Source: Catellatospora sichuanensis (lineage in GTDB: Bacteria > Actinomycetota > Actinomycetes > Mycobacteriales > Micromonosporaceae). From it: a stretch of DNA of 64,000 nucleotides. Positions 1 to 8,133 of this stretch are shown one piece after another. The first letter of the stretch is position 1. Each line of letters starts with the position of its first letter. The translations under genes and the position numbers were made by a program. The notes beneath the pieces are model-generated. The model was not told where the DNA came from. It was given only the letters and a program-made list of their open reading frames with translations, and made no database searches. The DNA is taken from NCBI RefSeq assembly GCF_007483665.1, contig NZ_VIQO01000025.1, positions 1 to 64,000 of the forward strand, written 5' to 3'.

Positions 1-554
1 GTCGGCCTGCCGCAGCAGCTCCGGGGCGCTGCGGGCGTCGGCGCTGGTGGCGATGCCGATGCTGGCGATGCCGGAGACCAGCCGGTCGTCGATGGTGAAC
101 GGCTCGGCCAGCGCGGCCACGATCCGGCCGGCTCGTCGTCGGCCCGGCGGCGGCCCGCGGGCGGCTCCTCCGGGGTGCGCCTGCGACCGCCCTGGGTGTC
201 CTCACCGGCACGGCGGGCACCGCCGGCGGTGTCCTCACCGGCACGGCGGGCACCACCCGCGGTGTCCTCGTCACGGCGGCGGGCAGCCGGAGCGTCGCCG
301 CCGCGCGGGCGGCGAGCGGCGTCGGCCGGAGCGCCGGGGGCACGGCCCGCCGGGGCGTCGTCGCTCAACGCGCTCAGCTTGTCCCAACGGCTGCTGCCGC
401 CGTCGGTGAAGTCACTGTCGTCGAACTGGTCCTTGGCCTGCTTGGCGCCGCGCAGGTCGTCGAGCCAGCCGGTCTCCTCCTGCGGGACCTCCTCGGCCTC
501 GCCGCCGCGGCCCTTCTTCCGGCCCCGTCCGTCGGTCGCATCGGCCCTGCTCAT
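1..554 (-). pseudogene. Disordered repeat protein joined out of frame to a partial GGDEF domain (runs off window)
   Basis: The reading frame starts at ATG 554, whose A overlaps the stop of the preceding micro-ORF, and stays open to the window edge. About 140 residues are charged and disordered, with an RRAGEDTAGGA repeat encoded by 33-bp tandem repeats. From about position 130 to 1 a different frame (one base missing near 121-130 would join it) encodes EPFTIDDRLVSGIASIGIAT and LLRQAD, which are typical of the second half of a GGDEF diguanylate cyclase domain. That frame is closed by a TGA near 235, so it cannot be an independent complete gene. The first half of the domain, including the GG[D/E]EF motif, is absent. 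It may be a degenerate chimeric gene or a sequence or assembly error at the edge. I am confident of the GGDEF similarity but not of the gene structure. Confidence 0.5.
196..290. repeat. 33-bp tandem repeat, about three units, coding
   Basis: Two near-identical 33-bp units lie at 196-228 and 229-261, followed by a degenerate third unit from 262. On the minus strand they encode an 11-residue repeat close to RRAGEDTAGGA. The period is a multiple of three, so copy-number change would keep the frame. Confidence 0.85.
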
Positions 555-703
555 CGGTTCTCCTCGCTGCGCTCGTCGGCGCGATGAGCTGCCCTGAGCC
601 CCGGGGCTCCCTCGCAACGCTCACTCACCGAGTTCTCCTCGCTTCGCTCGTCGGCCCGCTGAACCGCACTGAGCCCCATGGTTCGCTCACTGCGTTCGCT
701 CAC
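551..703 (-). repeat. Coupled micro-ORF repeat, tandem dimer (rarA / downstream gene junction)
   Basis: A 51-codon ORF begins with GTG 703-701, overlapping the rarA stop (702-700), and ends with TGA 553-551, overlapping the ATG of the next gene. It consists of two 25-residue units. Unit 1 reads VSERSERT...RADERSEENS and unit 2 reads VSERCEGA...RADERSEENR. The GAGCGCAGCGAGGAG segment at the end of unit 2 places AGGAG just before the downstream ATG and can act as its ribosome binding site. Related single units lie at 45773-45847, 51620-51694 and 63761-63838. Whether the peptide is made is unknown. Confidence 0.75.
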
Positions 704-2103
704 GGCTTCTCCTCGCTGCGTCCGGTGCTGCCAGTCCCGCGGACCACGGCGCGCAACCTCGGCAGGCGTTCGGCGATGTGCCGTTCGCCACCGTGTCCGG
801 TGGGACGGTAGTAGTCCACTCCCACGAGATCGTCGGGTGGGTACTGCTGACCCACCACACCTCGGGCGTCGTCGTGCGGGTAGCGGTAGCCGATGCCGTG
901 GCCCAGGCCCTTCGAGCCCGCGTAGTGCGCGTCACGCAGGTGCGAGGGCACCGCACCGGCCTTGCCGGCCCGCACGTCGGCGATCGCCGCGGAGATGGCC
1001 GTGGTGACCGCGTTGGACTTGGGCGCGGTGGCCAGGTGCGCGACCGCCTGTGCCAGGTTCAGCTGTGCCTCGGGCAGGCCGACGTGCTGCACGGCGTACG
1101 AGGCGTTCACCGCCGCGGTCAGCGCCGTCGGATCGGCCAGGCCGACGTCCTCGCTCGCGAAGATGATCAGGCGGCGGGCGATGAAACGCGGGTCCTCCCC
1201 GGCGGTCAGCATCCGCGCCAGGTAGTGCAGCGCCGCGTCCACGTCCGAACCGCGCATGCTCTTGATGAACGCGCTGATCACGTCGTAGTGGGCGTCGCCC
1301 GCGCGGTCGTAGCGCAGCGCGGCCACGTCGACCGCGCGCTCCGCGGTGGCCACGTCGATCTCGGGCACGCCGTCGCCGTCGTGGATCGCGAGCGCGGAGC
1401 CGGCCGCGGCCTCCAGCGCGGTGAGCGCCTTGCGCACGTCGCCGCCGGCCAGCCGGACCAGGTGGTCCTCGGCCTCGGGAGCGATGGTGACCGTGCCGCC
1501 CAGGCCGCGCGGGTCGGCCAGCGCGCGGCGCACCAGGCCCCGGACCGCGTCGTCGTCCAGCGGCTTGAGGGTCAGCAGCACGCAGCGCGACAGCAGTGGC
1601 GAGATGATCGAGAAGTACGGGTTCTCCGTGGTCGCGGCGAGCAGCGTCACCGTGCGGTCCTCGACCGCGGCCAGCAGCGAATCCTGCTGAGTCTTGGTGA
1701 ACCGGTGCACCTCGTCGATGAACAGCACGGTGGGCGGGCCGCCCGCGCGGCGGCGGCGGCGCGCGGTGTCGATGACCTCGCGCACCTCCTTGACCCCGGC
1801 GGTGAGCGCGGACATCGCGACGAAGTGCCGGTCGTCGGCGTCGGCGACGAGGTGGGCGATCGTGGTCTTGCCGCAGCCGGGCGGCCCCCAGAGGATCACC
1901 GACATCGGCGCACCGCCCGCGACCAGGCGACGCAGCGGCGCCCCCGGGGCCAGCAGGTGGTCCTGGCCGACGAGCTCGTCGATGCCGGCCGGGCGCAGCC
2001 GGACGGCCAGCGGGGCGTCCGCCGACGGCGCCTCGAACCCCGGCGAGCTGATCCTGCGATCAGCCGTCGAGGGCTCCAGGGGGAAGAGGCCGTCGGTCTG
2101 CAT
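700..2103 (-). CDS. rarA: Replication-associated recombination protein A (RarA/MgsA AAA+ ATPase)
   Basis: The product is 467 residues, the usual size of the RarA/MgsA/WRNIP1 family, which acts at stalled replication forks and is related to clamp-loader subunits. The Walker A motif GPPGCGKT is at residues 73-80 and Walker [10 protein letters not shown] at about 127-135. LLSRC carries the likely arginine finger. ATG 2103 was chosen because the family-type N-terminus ([11 protein letters not shown]) starts there; a GTG-initiated extension to 2124 is possible but less likely. The last residues, RSEEKP, are encoded by the right end of the SERSER-type repeat that follows, so the C-terminal tail appears to have been replaced by repeat DNA. 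It is divergent from the GNAT gene at 2178. Confidence 0.93.
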   Translation of the reverse strand: MQTDGLFPLEPSTADRRISSPGFEAPSADAPLAVRLRPAGIDELVGQDHLLAPGAPLRRLVAGGAPMSVILWGPPGCGKTTIAHLVADADDRHFVAMSALTAGVKEVREVIDTARRRRRAGGPPTVLFIDEVHRFTKTQQDSLLAAVEDRTVTLLAATTENPYFSIISPLLSRCVLLTLKPLDDDAVRGLVRRALADPRGLGGTVTIAPEAEDHLVRLAGGDVRKALTALEAAAGSALAIHDGDGVPEIDVATAERAVDVAALRYDRAGDAHYDVISAFIKSMRGSDVDAALHYLARMLTAGEDPRFIARRLIIFASEDVGLADPTALTAAVNASYAVQHVGLPEAQLNLAQAVAHLATAPKSNAVTTAISAAIADVRAGKAGAVPSHLRDAHYAGSKGLGHGIGYRYPHDDARGVVGQQYPPDDLVGVDYYRPTGHGGERHIAERLPRLRAVVRGTGSTGRSEEKP

Positions 2104-2177
2104 CACGCAGACGATACCCGGCACCGCGACAGGCCGCCTCGGCCGATCTTCGACAACCCGACCGGTAAGGTGACACC

Positions 2178-2912
2178 GTGGCGATCACCCCTGACTTCAT
2201 CGGACGTGACGACCTGCTCGCGAAGGTGGACCACCATCCCTACGCGCGCCTCACCGCAGGCGGTGACGACGTACGGGGGTATGCCCTGGACGGCGCGCTG
2301 GCCTGGACCTCGCTCGGCCCGTGGGGCCCGATCGCGGCCTCGCTCGGCGATGCGGCCCCGGTCGTCGCGCTGTTCGCCCGGCTCGCCGCCGACGGCGCGC
2401 TGACCGCCGGGAGCTGGCTGCACCTGCCCCGGGTCACCCACGCCGAGACGGCCGCGGCGCTGCCCGCCGACGTACACGACGACTGGGACTACCTGTGGAC
2501 CACCGGCACGCCCGCGCCGCACCCGGGTGAGGCCGGCGTGGTCGCGCTGGACGCCGCCGACCACGACGGCATCGCCGCGGTGCTCGACGACGCGCTGCCC
2601 GGCAGCACCAGCCGCCCCGGTGACCCGCGCATCCGGCAGTGGTACGGCATTCGCGACGGCGGCCGGGTGGTGGCCGTCGCGGGCGACCGCAGCCCGAACG
2701 GCGTCGGTTTCCTGGCCGGCATCGCCGTCGCCGCCGACGCGCAGGGCCGCGGCCACGGAGCCGCCCTCACCACCGCCCTGACCCGCCGCCTGGTCGCCGA
2801 GTTCGGGGTCAGCTCGCTCGGTGTGATGTCCGACAACACCCGTGCCCTGGCCCTCTACCACCGTCTCGGCTACGCCGAGTCGATCGCCCGCACCTCCCTG
2901 CGCCTGGCCTGA
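2178..2912 (+). CDS. GNAT family N-acetyltransferase
   Basis: The 244-residue protein has a C-terminal GNAT acetyltransferase domain. The acetyl-CoA pyrophosphate-binding segment [10 protein letters not shown] lies at about residues 188-197 and is followed by the family's helix and [15 protein letters not shown], a standard closing motif (asparagine and tyrosine conserved). The N-terminal 120 residues resemble the non-catalytic half of tandem GNAT proteins and lack a clear acetyl-CoA motif. GTG 2178 is the first start in frame. The substrate cannot be deduced. The gene is divergent from rarA and convergent with the M50 peptidase gene, with a long palindrome between their 3' ends. Confidence 0.85.
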   Translation: MAITPDFIGRDDLLAKVDHHPYARLTAGGDDVRGYALDGALAWTSLGPWGPIAASLGDAAPVVALFARLAADGALTAGSWLHLPRVTHAETAAALPADVHDDWDYLWTTGTPAPHPGEAGVVALDAADHDGIAAVLDDALPGSTSRPGDPRIRQWYGIRDGGRVVAVAGDRSPNGVGFLAGIAVAADAQGRGHGAALTTALTRRLVAEFGVSSLGVMSDNTRALALYHRLGYAESIARTSLRLA

Positions 2913-2930
2913 CCCACCCCCCTTTTTTTA

Positions 2931-2993
2931 TAGACGCTGGCCTATCTCATCGAAAATTCGGAGATCATATTCGATGAGATAGGCCAGCGTCTA
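2931..2993. repeat. Family A palindrome between convergent genes
   Basis: The left arm 2931-2954 (TAGACGCTGGCCTATCTCAT...) and right arm 2970-2993 are perfect 24-bp inverted repeats with a 15-nt loop. The same arm sequence recurs at 48806-48870 and, diverged, at 58579-58643. In all three cases it lies between convergent 3' ends, so a bidirectional terminator role is likely. A T-tract (2923-2929) lies on the left flank. Confidence 0.9.
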
Positions 2994-3025
2994 CAGAAAG
3001 GCGGGTGGCGGCGCCCGGCGGAGGA

Positions 3026-3745
3026 TCACCAGGGCAGGGCGGTCTCCGGCAGCAGGTCGAGCAGGTAGGCCCCGGCGAGCACGGAGCCGACGGTCCAGAG
3101 CAGGAACACGAACACCCAGAAGCCGCCGGGCAGCCGGGTGATCCCGGCGAGCTGGTCGGGGTCGGAGCGCATGCCGCTGCCCCGGCGCCGGTGCAGCTGC
3201 ACCTCCACCACCGGGCGCACCCCGCCGATGAGCAGGAACCACACCCCCGTGTACGCGAACAGCGCCTGCCACGGCCCGGTGGCGTACCAGGAGACGGCGA
3301 ACACTGCCGCGCCGGTGGCCAGGATGAGCAGCAGGCCGTAGAAGTTGCGGATCATGATAAGAATCGGGACCAGCAGCAGGATCGTCAGCCACAGCAGCAG
3401 CCGGATGTGCCCGCGGTCGAGCAGGGCCGCGCCCCCGATACCGAGCAGCGACGGGGTCGCGTATCCGGCGAGCAGGGTGACGGCCATGCCGATGCCGGTC
3501 GGCTTGCCTTTCATGATGGTCAGCCCGGAGGTGTCCGAGTGCAGCCGGATGCCGCGCAGGCGCCGCCCGGTGAGCACCGCGGCCGCCGCGTGCCCGCCCT
3601 CGTGCGCGATGGTGATGGCGTTGCGCACCACGCGCCAGGTCGTGTTCACGCCGACCAGCGCCAGCGCGATCAGCCCCGCCCCGGCCACGACGCCGAACGG
3701 GGGCTGCGCCTGCGCGCCGAGGATGTCACCGAGGGAGATCGACAC
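3026..3745 (-). CDS. M50 family (site-2-protease-like) membrane metalloprotease
   Basis: The 239-residue polytopic membrane protein has the zinc motif HEGGH at residues 48-52 in the first third. This matches the M50B peptidase family, whose members cleave substrates within or near the membrane. Hydrophobic segments occur near residues 15-35, 85-105, 112-135, 140-160, 165-180 and 205-230. The start is GTG 3745 (MSISLGDIL). A second zinc-ligand aspartate motif is not obvious, so activity is inferred from HExxH alone. The gene stands alone: a family B palindrome separates it from the upstream SDR gene, and it converges on the GNAT gene. The substrate is unknown. Confidence 0.8.
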   Translation of the reverse strand: MSISLGDILGAQAQPPFGVVAGAGLIALALVGVNTTWRVVRNAITIAHEGGHAAAAVLTGRRLRGIRLHSDTSGLTIMKGKPTGIGMAVTLLAGYATPSLLGIGGAALLDRGHIRLLLWLTILLLVPILIMIRNFYGLLLILATGAAVFAVSWYATGPWQALFAYTGVWFLLIGGVRPVVEVQLHRRRGSGMRSDPDQLAGITRLPGGFWVFVFLLWTVGSVLAGAYLLDLLPETALPW

Positions 3746-3836
3746 CAGCGCACCCTACCCGCGCTCCCCCACCGGCACGATCCCCCGCCCGGCCCCCGTC
3801 CACGGGCCCGCCCGCCCCGGGCACCGCCACGACCGT

Positions 3837-3900
3837 CCTGCAGTTTCGGGGAAACTGCAGGAATCACTGACGCGTTTGCTGCAGTTTCCCCGAAACTGCG
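3837..3900. repeat. Family B palindrome
   Basis: There are two copies of a self-palindromic segment, CCTGCAGTTTCGGGGAAAC at 3837 and the inverse form at 3879-3900. Together they form a larger inverted repeat of about 21 bp per arm. It follows the 3' end of the SDR gene (minus strand), where it could terminate the aspS-SDR transcript. A second member lies at 37902-37967. Confidence 0.85.
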
Positions 3901-3934
3901 CACGGGTCCACCCGGCGGCAAGGGGGCGGGGCGG

Positions 3935-4741
3935 TCAGGGGAGGAGTTCGGTGACGCCGCGGAGGCGGGTGTGGAGGACTGAGCGGGCGAGGGTGGTGTC
4001 GAGGCGGACCTCGGCGGGGGAGATGAAGCCGCGTTCGAGGGCGGAGCCGCCGGGGACGCGGTCGGCGGGGATGCCGTGCTTGGCGGCGACGCGTACGCCC
4101 AGCTCGTGGCGGCTGATCGGCTCGGGACCCGCCACGTTGAGGATGCCGCGGAAGTCGCCCTCGGCGAGCTCCAGCAGGGCCGCGGCCAGGTCGTCGACCG
4201 CGATCGGGTGCCGGATGTGGTCGGTGAACAGCACACCGCCCACCCGCCCGGCCGCCATGTCGAGCGCCAGCTGGTGCTGCTTCGAGTCGTCGTCCCCGAT
4301 GATCAGCGACGTGCGGGCGATGGCCGCGTCCGGATGCGTCGCGAGCACCGCGGTCTCCGCCGCCGCCTTGGCCGCGCCGTACGGGTACACCGGCTCCGGC
4401 AGGTCGGCCTCGGTGTAGGGCGCCGGGCGGCCCTTGAAGATCGCGTCGGAGGACACGTGCACCAGCCGGGCGCCGGTACGCGCCGCGGCCGCCGCCACCC
4501 AGGCCGCGCCCAGCGCGGTGACCGCCCAGTCCGACTGGACGTAACTGGTGTGCACCACGGCGTCGGGCCGCAGCTCGTCGAGGAGCAGGCCGACGGCCGC
4601 CCGGTCCCGGACATCGAGCGGCACCAGCCCTTCCACGCGAGTGGAGTGGCTGGTGCCGGTCACGTCGTGCCCCGCCGCGCGGGCGAGGTGGAGCAGGCGG
4701 CCACCGGTGTATCCCGAACCTCCGGTGACCAGGATCCGCAT
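3935..4741 (-). CDS. NAD(P)-dependent sugar reductase-like SDR (RmlD-type fold)
   Basis: The 268-residue extended short-chain dehydrogenase has a nucleotide-binding GGSGYTG at residues 7-13 and a Y121xxxK125 catalytic pair preceded by HVSSDAIFKG, typical of RmlD/dTDP-4-dehydrorhamnose reductase-like proteins. ATG 4741 overlaps the aspS stop (TAATG), so the two genes are translationally coupled. No other deoxysugar genes are nearby, so a specific role in dTDP-rhamnose synthesis is not supported. It could be a general NAD-dependent epimerase/reductase. Confidence 0.8.
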   Translation of the reverse strand: MRILVTGGSGYTGGRLLHLARAAGHDVTGTSHSTRVEGLVPLDVRDRAAVGLLLDELRPDAVVHTSYVQSDWAVTALGAAWVAAAAARTGARLVHVSSDAIFKGRPAPYTEADLPEPVYPYGAAKAAAETAVLATHPDAAIARTSLIIGDDDSKQHQLALDMAAGRVGGVLFTDHIRHPIAVDDLAAALLELAEGDFRGILNVAGPEPISRHELGVRVAAKHGIPADRVPGGSALERGFISPAEVRLDTTLARSVLHTRLRGVTELLP

Positions 4742-6534
4742 TACTTCGCGGCGGCCTTGGCCTTGGCGGCGTCCTCGCCCGGGGCCTTCGGCTTGGCGTC
4801 CACGCCGGCCTCCAGGCGCTGCTGGGCCGTGATCGGGGTGGGCGCGCCGGTCAGCGGGTCGAAGCCGCCGCCCGACTTCGGGAAGGCGATGACGTCGCGG
4901 ATCGAGTCCACGCCGGCCAGCAGCATGCAGACGCGGTCCCAGCCCAGCGCGATGCCGCCGTGCGGCGGGGGGCCGTACGCGAACGCGTCGAGCAGGAAGC
5001 CGAACTTGTCCTTGGCCTCCTCGTCGGTGATGCCGAGCAGGGTGAACACCCGCTTCTGCACGTCGCCGCGGTGGATACGGATCGAGCCGCCGCCGATCTC
5101 GTTGCCGTTGCAGACGATGTCGTACGCGTACGCCAGGGCCTTGTCGGGCGCGGACTCGAAGTTGTCGATCCAGTCCTCGTTCGGCGAGGTGAACGGGTGG
5201 TGCACCGCGGTCCACGCGCCCTCGACGACGCCCTCGCCGGGGATGTCGACCGGCTCGAACATCGGCGCGTCGACGACCCAGCAGAACGCCCACGCCGACT
5301 CGTCGATCAGGTTCGCCCGCTTGGCGATCTCGATACGGGCCGCGCCGAGCAGGTCCTGCGCGTGGCGGCGGGTGCCGGCGGCGAAGAACACCGCGTCGCC
5401 GGGCTTCGCGCCGACCGCGTCGGCCAGCCCGGCCAGGTGCGCCTCGGACAGGTTCTTGGCGACGGGGCCGCGGGCCTCGCCGGTCTCCGCGTCGAGCACC
5501 ACGTAGGCGAGGCCGCGGGCGCCGCGCGCCTTGGCCCAGTCCTGCCAGCCGTCGAGCTCCTTGCGGGTCTGCGACGCGCCGCCGGGCATGACCACCGCGC
5601 CGACGTACTCGGCCTGGAACACCCGGAACTCGGTGCCCTCGAAGTAGCGGGTCAGCTCGGTCAGCTCGACCGCGTAGCGCAGGTCGGGCTTGTCGGAGCC
5701 GTAGCGGTTCATCGCGTCGTGGTACGTGATGCGCGGGATCGGCGTCGGGATCTCGTGGTTCGCCAGCTCGCGCCACAGCGAGCCGACGATCTCCTCGCCG
5801 AGCTCGATGACGTCGTCCTGGGTGACGAACGACATCTCGATGTCGAGCTGGGTGAACTCGGGCTGCCGGTCGGCCCGGAAGTCCTCGTCGCGGTAGCAGC
5901 GCGCGATCTGGTAGTAGCGCTCCATGCCGGCCACCATCAGCAGCTGCTTGAACAGCTGCGGGGACTGCGGCAGCGCGTACCACGCGCCCGGCTGCAGCCG
6001 GACCGGCACCAGGAAGTCGCGGGCGCCCTCGGGCGTGGAGCGGGTCAGCGTCGGGGTCTCGATCTCGAGGAAGTCGCGCGCGCCCAGCACCTCGCGGGCG
6101 ATGGCGTTGGCCCGCGAGCGCAGCCGGATCGCCTTGGCCTGGTTGGCCCGGCGCAGGTCCAGGTAGCGGTGGCGCAGGCGGGCCTCCTCGCCGACGGTGA
6201 CGTGCTCGTCGATCGGGAACGGCAGCGGCGCGGCCTCCGACAGCACGGTCAGGTCGGTGACGGTGACCTCGATCGCGCCGGTCGGCAGCTCGGGGTTCTC
6301 GTTGCCCTCGGGACGCGTGCCCACGGTGCCGGTGACCTTGACGCAGTACTCGTTGCGCAGCGCGTGGGCCTGGGCCTCGTCGCGGAAAACGATCTGCACG
6401 ATGCCGGAGGCGTCGCGCAGGTCGATGAAGGTCACTCCGCCGTGATCACGTCGCCGGGCCACCCAGCCGGCGAGGGTGACGCTCTGGCCGGCGTGCTCGG
6501 CACGCAGACTGCCAGCGGTGTGGGTACGGATCAC
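4741..6534 (-). CDS. aspS: Aspartyl-tRNA synthetase
   Basis: The 597-residue class II synthetase is of the bacterial type: an N-terminal OB-fold anticodon domain ([21 protein letters not shown]), the catalytic core with motif 2 ([19 protein letters not shown]), the GAD insertion domain and motif 3 ([16 protein letters not shown]). GTG 6534 was chosen because AGGAG lies upstream and the family N-terminus [12 protein letters not shown] starts there; the frame extends only nine codons further. The C-terminus carries a charged lysine/alanine-rich tail. In Actinobacteria this enzyme is often non-discriminating and charges both tRNA-Asp and tRNA-Asn; gatCAB is not in the window to test this. It is coupled to the SDR gene downstream. 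Confidence 0.97.
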   Translation of the reverse strand: MIRTHTAGSLRAEHAGQSVTLAGWVARRRDHGGVTFIDLRDASGIVQIVFRDEAQAHALRNEYCVKVTGTVGTRPEGNENPELPTGAIEVTVTDLTVLSEAAPLPFPIDEHVTVGEEARLRHRYLDLRRANQAKAIRLRSRANAIAREVLGARDFLEIETPTLTRSTPEGARDFLVPVRLQPGAWYALPQSPQLFKQLLMVAGMERYYQIARCYRDEDFRADRQPEFTQLDIEMSFVTQDDVIELGEEIVGSLWRELANHEIPTPIPRITYHDAMNRYGSDKPDLRYAVELTELTRYFEGTEFRVFQAEYVGAVVMPGGASQTRKELDGWQDWAKARGARGLAYVVLDAETGEARGPVAKNLSEAHLAGLADAVGAKPGDAVFFAAGTRRHAQDLLGAARIEIAKRANLIDESAWAFCWVVDAPMFEPVDIPGEGVVEGAWTAVHHPFTSPNEDWIDNFESAPDKALAYAYDIVCNGNEIGGGSIRIHRGDVQKRVFTLLGITDEEAKDKFGFLLDAFAYGPPPHGGIALGWDRVCMLLAGVDSIRDVIAFPKSGGGFDPLTGAPTPITAQQRLEAGVDAKPKAPGEDAAKAKAAAK

Positions 6535-6796
6535 GATGCTCTCCTCGGACTGCGGAAACACGCCGCGGAACGCGGTGCGGCGCCAGAGGTCATTCTCGCA
6601 TGTGCCCGGGTTCGCCCTGCCGCGAGCGCGGCCTACCTGAAATCCGCCTCAAACACGGCCCAAGAACGGCTGAGCGAGCTTTGTCCCCCGCCCCGGATAT
6701 CCGAGGCTCGTTCACGTGATGTCCGGGCTGCGCTCCCCGTCGCGGCGCGCCGTCTCTCACGCGGCACGCCGCCGGGGTCGCCGCGCGCCCTGCCCG

Positions 6797-7402
6797 TCAG
6801 CCGACGGTGGACACCTCCGAGTAGGGCCGGCCCTCCCACCAGATCGCGTCGACGACGATCTGGTCGGAGGCGCGGTGGAACTGCACCACCACCCGCTCCG
6901 GATCCGGCTGCGAGGTGGCCACCTGGTAGTCGCCGCGCGGCGTGGCCGAGACCAGGTAGACCCGCTCGTGGGCCATCCGGATCACCGCGGTGCCGCCCGC
7001 GGTCGGGAAGCTGCGCAGGTAGGAGCGGGAGCCGTCGGACTCGGTGAACACCTGCCAGCCGTCGACCGTCATGGCCGGTGACGGCTGGGGCTGCGCCGGC
7101 TTGCCCGCCGGCGACGGCGACGTGCGCGGCGGGGCAGGTGACGACAACGTCGCCGGGGGCGCCACGGACGGCGACGGCAGCGGCACGAGGGTGACGGTCG
7201 GGACCGGACGCGACGGCGTGGCCAGCGGCGCGGGCGGTTGCGGCGGCAGCGCCTCCAGGCGCAACGGCACCGGCTCGGGCACGGCTGTGGCCAGCACCGG
7301 GCCCAGTCCCACCCAGACCACGGCCGCCGACGTGGCGGTCACCGCGGCCCAGCCGCCGACGTACCCCGCCGACCTCGCCGCAAACGGCCACCCCGAACCC
7401 AT
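6797..7402 (-). CDS. Hypothetical membrane-anchored protein with Pro-rich linker
   Basis: The 201-residue protein is not assigned to a family. It has one hydrophobic segment at about residues 12-38, a long Pro/Ser/Ala-rich linker (about 45-110) and a C-terminal globular domain beginning MTVDGWQVFTESDGSRSYL. This arrangement suggests an extracytoplasmic domain on a flexible stalk. It is divergent from the response regulator gene with only 35 bp between starts, so it may belong to the signalling unit, for example as a target or accessory sensor. That link is inferred from position alone. Confidence 0.6.
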   Translation of the reverse strand: MGSGWPFAARSAGYVGGWAAVTATSAAVVWVGLGPVLATAVPEPVPLRLEALPPQPPAPLATPSRPVPTVTLVPLPSPSVAPPATLSSPAPPRTSPSPAGKPAQPQPSPAMTVDGWQVFTESDGSRSYLRSFPTAGGTAVIRMAHERVYLVSATPRGDYQVATSQPDPERVVVQFHRASDQIVVDAIWWEGRPYSEVSTVG

Positions 7403-7437
7403 CCCGCTATCTAACAGCTTCCGATACGGTGCGAGCC

Positions 7438-8133
7438 ATGCCCCTCGTACTCGTCGTGGAGGACGACCCCGCCATTCGCGACGCGCTCGGCAACGCCCTG
7501 ACCGTCGCCGGCTACGCCGTGCAGACGGTCGGCACCGCGTTGCAAGGTCTCAAATCGCTGACCAGCGAACGCAGCGAGCGACCCGACCTGGTCATCCTCG
7601 ACCTCGGACTGCCCGATCTGGACGGAGCCGACGCCCTGCGCATGATGCGAGCCGTCAGTGACGTGCCGGTGATCGTCGCCACCGCCCGCCGCGGCGAGCA
7701 CGACGCGATCCGGCTGCTCAACTCCGGCGCCGACGACTACATGACCAAACCGTTCTCCGCCGCGCACGTGACCGCCCGGGTGGCCGCGGTGCTGCGCCGG
7801 ACCCAGCCGCGGACCGAGTCCTCCGACACCGTGGTCGAGATCGGGCCGCTGCGCATGGACGAGAGCACCCGCGTGGTCACCCTGGACGGCACCCCGCTGA
7901 CCCTGACCCGCAAGGAGTACGACGTGCTGGCCTACCTCGCGGCCCGGGTGGGCCGGGTGGTGACCCGCCGCGAACTGTTCACGGAGGTGTGGCAGCAGCC
8001 CTTCGTCGGGGCCGACCAGACCCTGGACGTGCACCTGTCCTGGCTGCGGCGCAAGCTCGGCGAGACCGCGGCGCAGCCGCGCATGCTGCGTACCATCCGC
8101 GGCGTCGGCGTGATGCTGGTGCCGCCCTCATGA
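7438..8133 (+). CDS. OmpR/PhoB-family response regulator
   Basis: The 231-residue protein has an N-terminal receiver domain with acidic residues E8/D9/D10, phosphoacceptor D55 in LVILDLGLPD and the conserved lysine in MTKPF. A C-terminal winged-helix DNA-binding domain follows (LTLTRKEYDVLAYLA, VTRRELFTEVW, VDVHLSWLRRKLG-type segment). ATG 7438 gives a normal receiver N-terminus; a GTG nine bases upstream is in frame. The gene overlaps the histidine kinase gene by ATGA. The segment SERSER, encoded at 7564-7583 between the second helix and third strand, is nearly identical in DNA sequence to the intergenic micro-ORF repeat. Confidence 0.93.
   Translation: MPLVLVVEDDPAIRDALGNALTVAGYAVQTVGTALQGLKSLTSERSERPDLVILDLGLPDLDGADALRMMRAVSDVPVIVATARRGEHDAIRLLNSGADDYMTKPFSAAHVTARVAAVLRRTQPRTESSDTVVEIGPLRMDESTRVVTLDGTPLTLTRKEYDVLAYLAARVGRVVTRRELFTEVWQQPFVGADQTLDVHLSWLRRKLGETAAQPRMLRTIRGVGVMLVPPS

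Noticed and set aside
196-290. CRISPR-like repeats
   Set aside because: The units are directly adjacent with no spacers, have a period of 33 bp and encode an in-frame amino acid repeat.
4960-7047. Nearly 700-codon plus-strand frame opposite aspS
   Set aside because: Shadow of aspS continuing into non-coding sequence; no family features.
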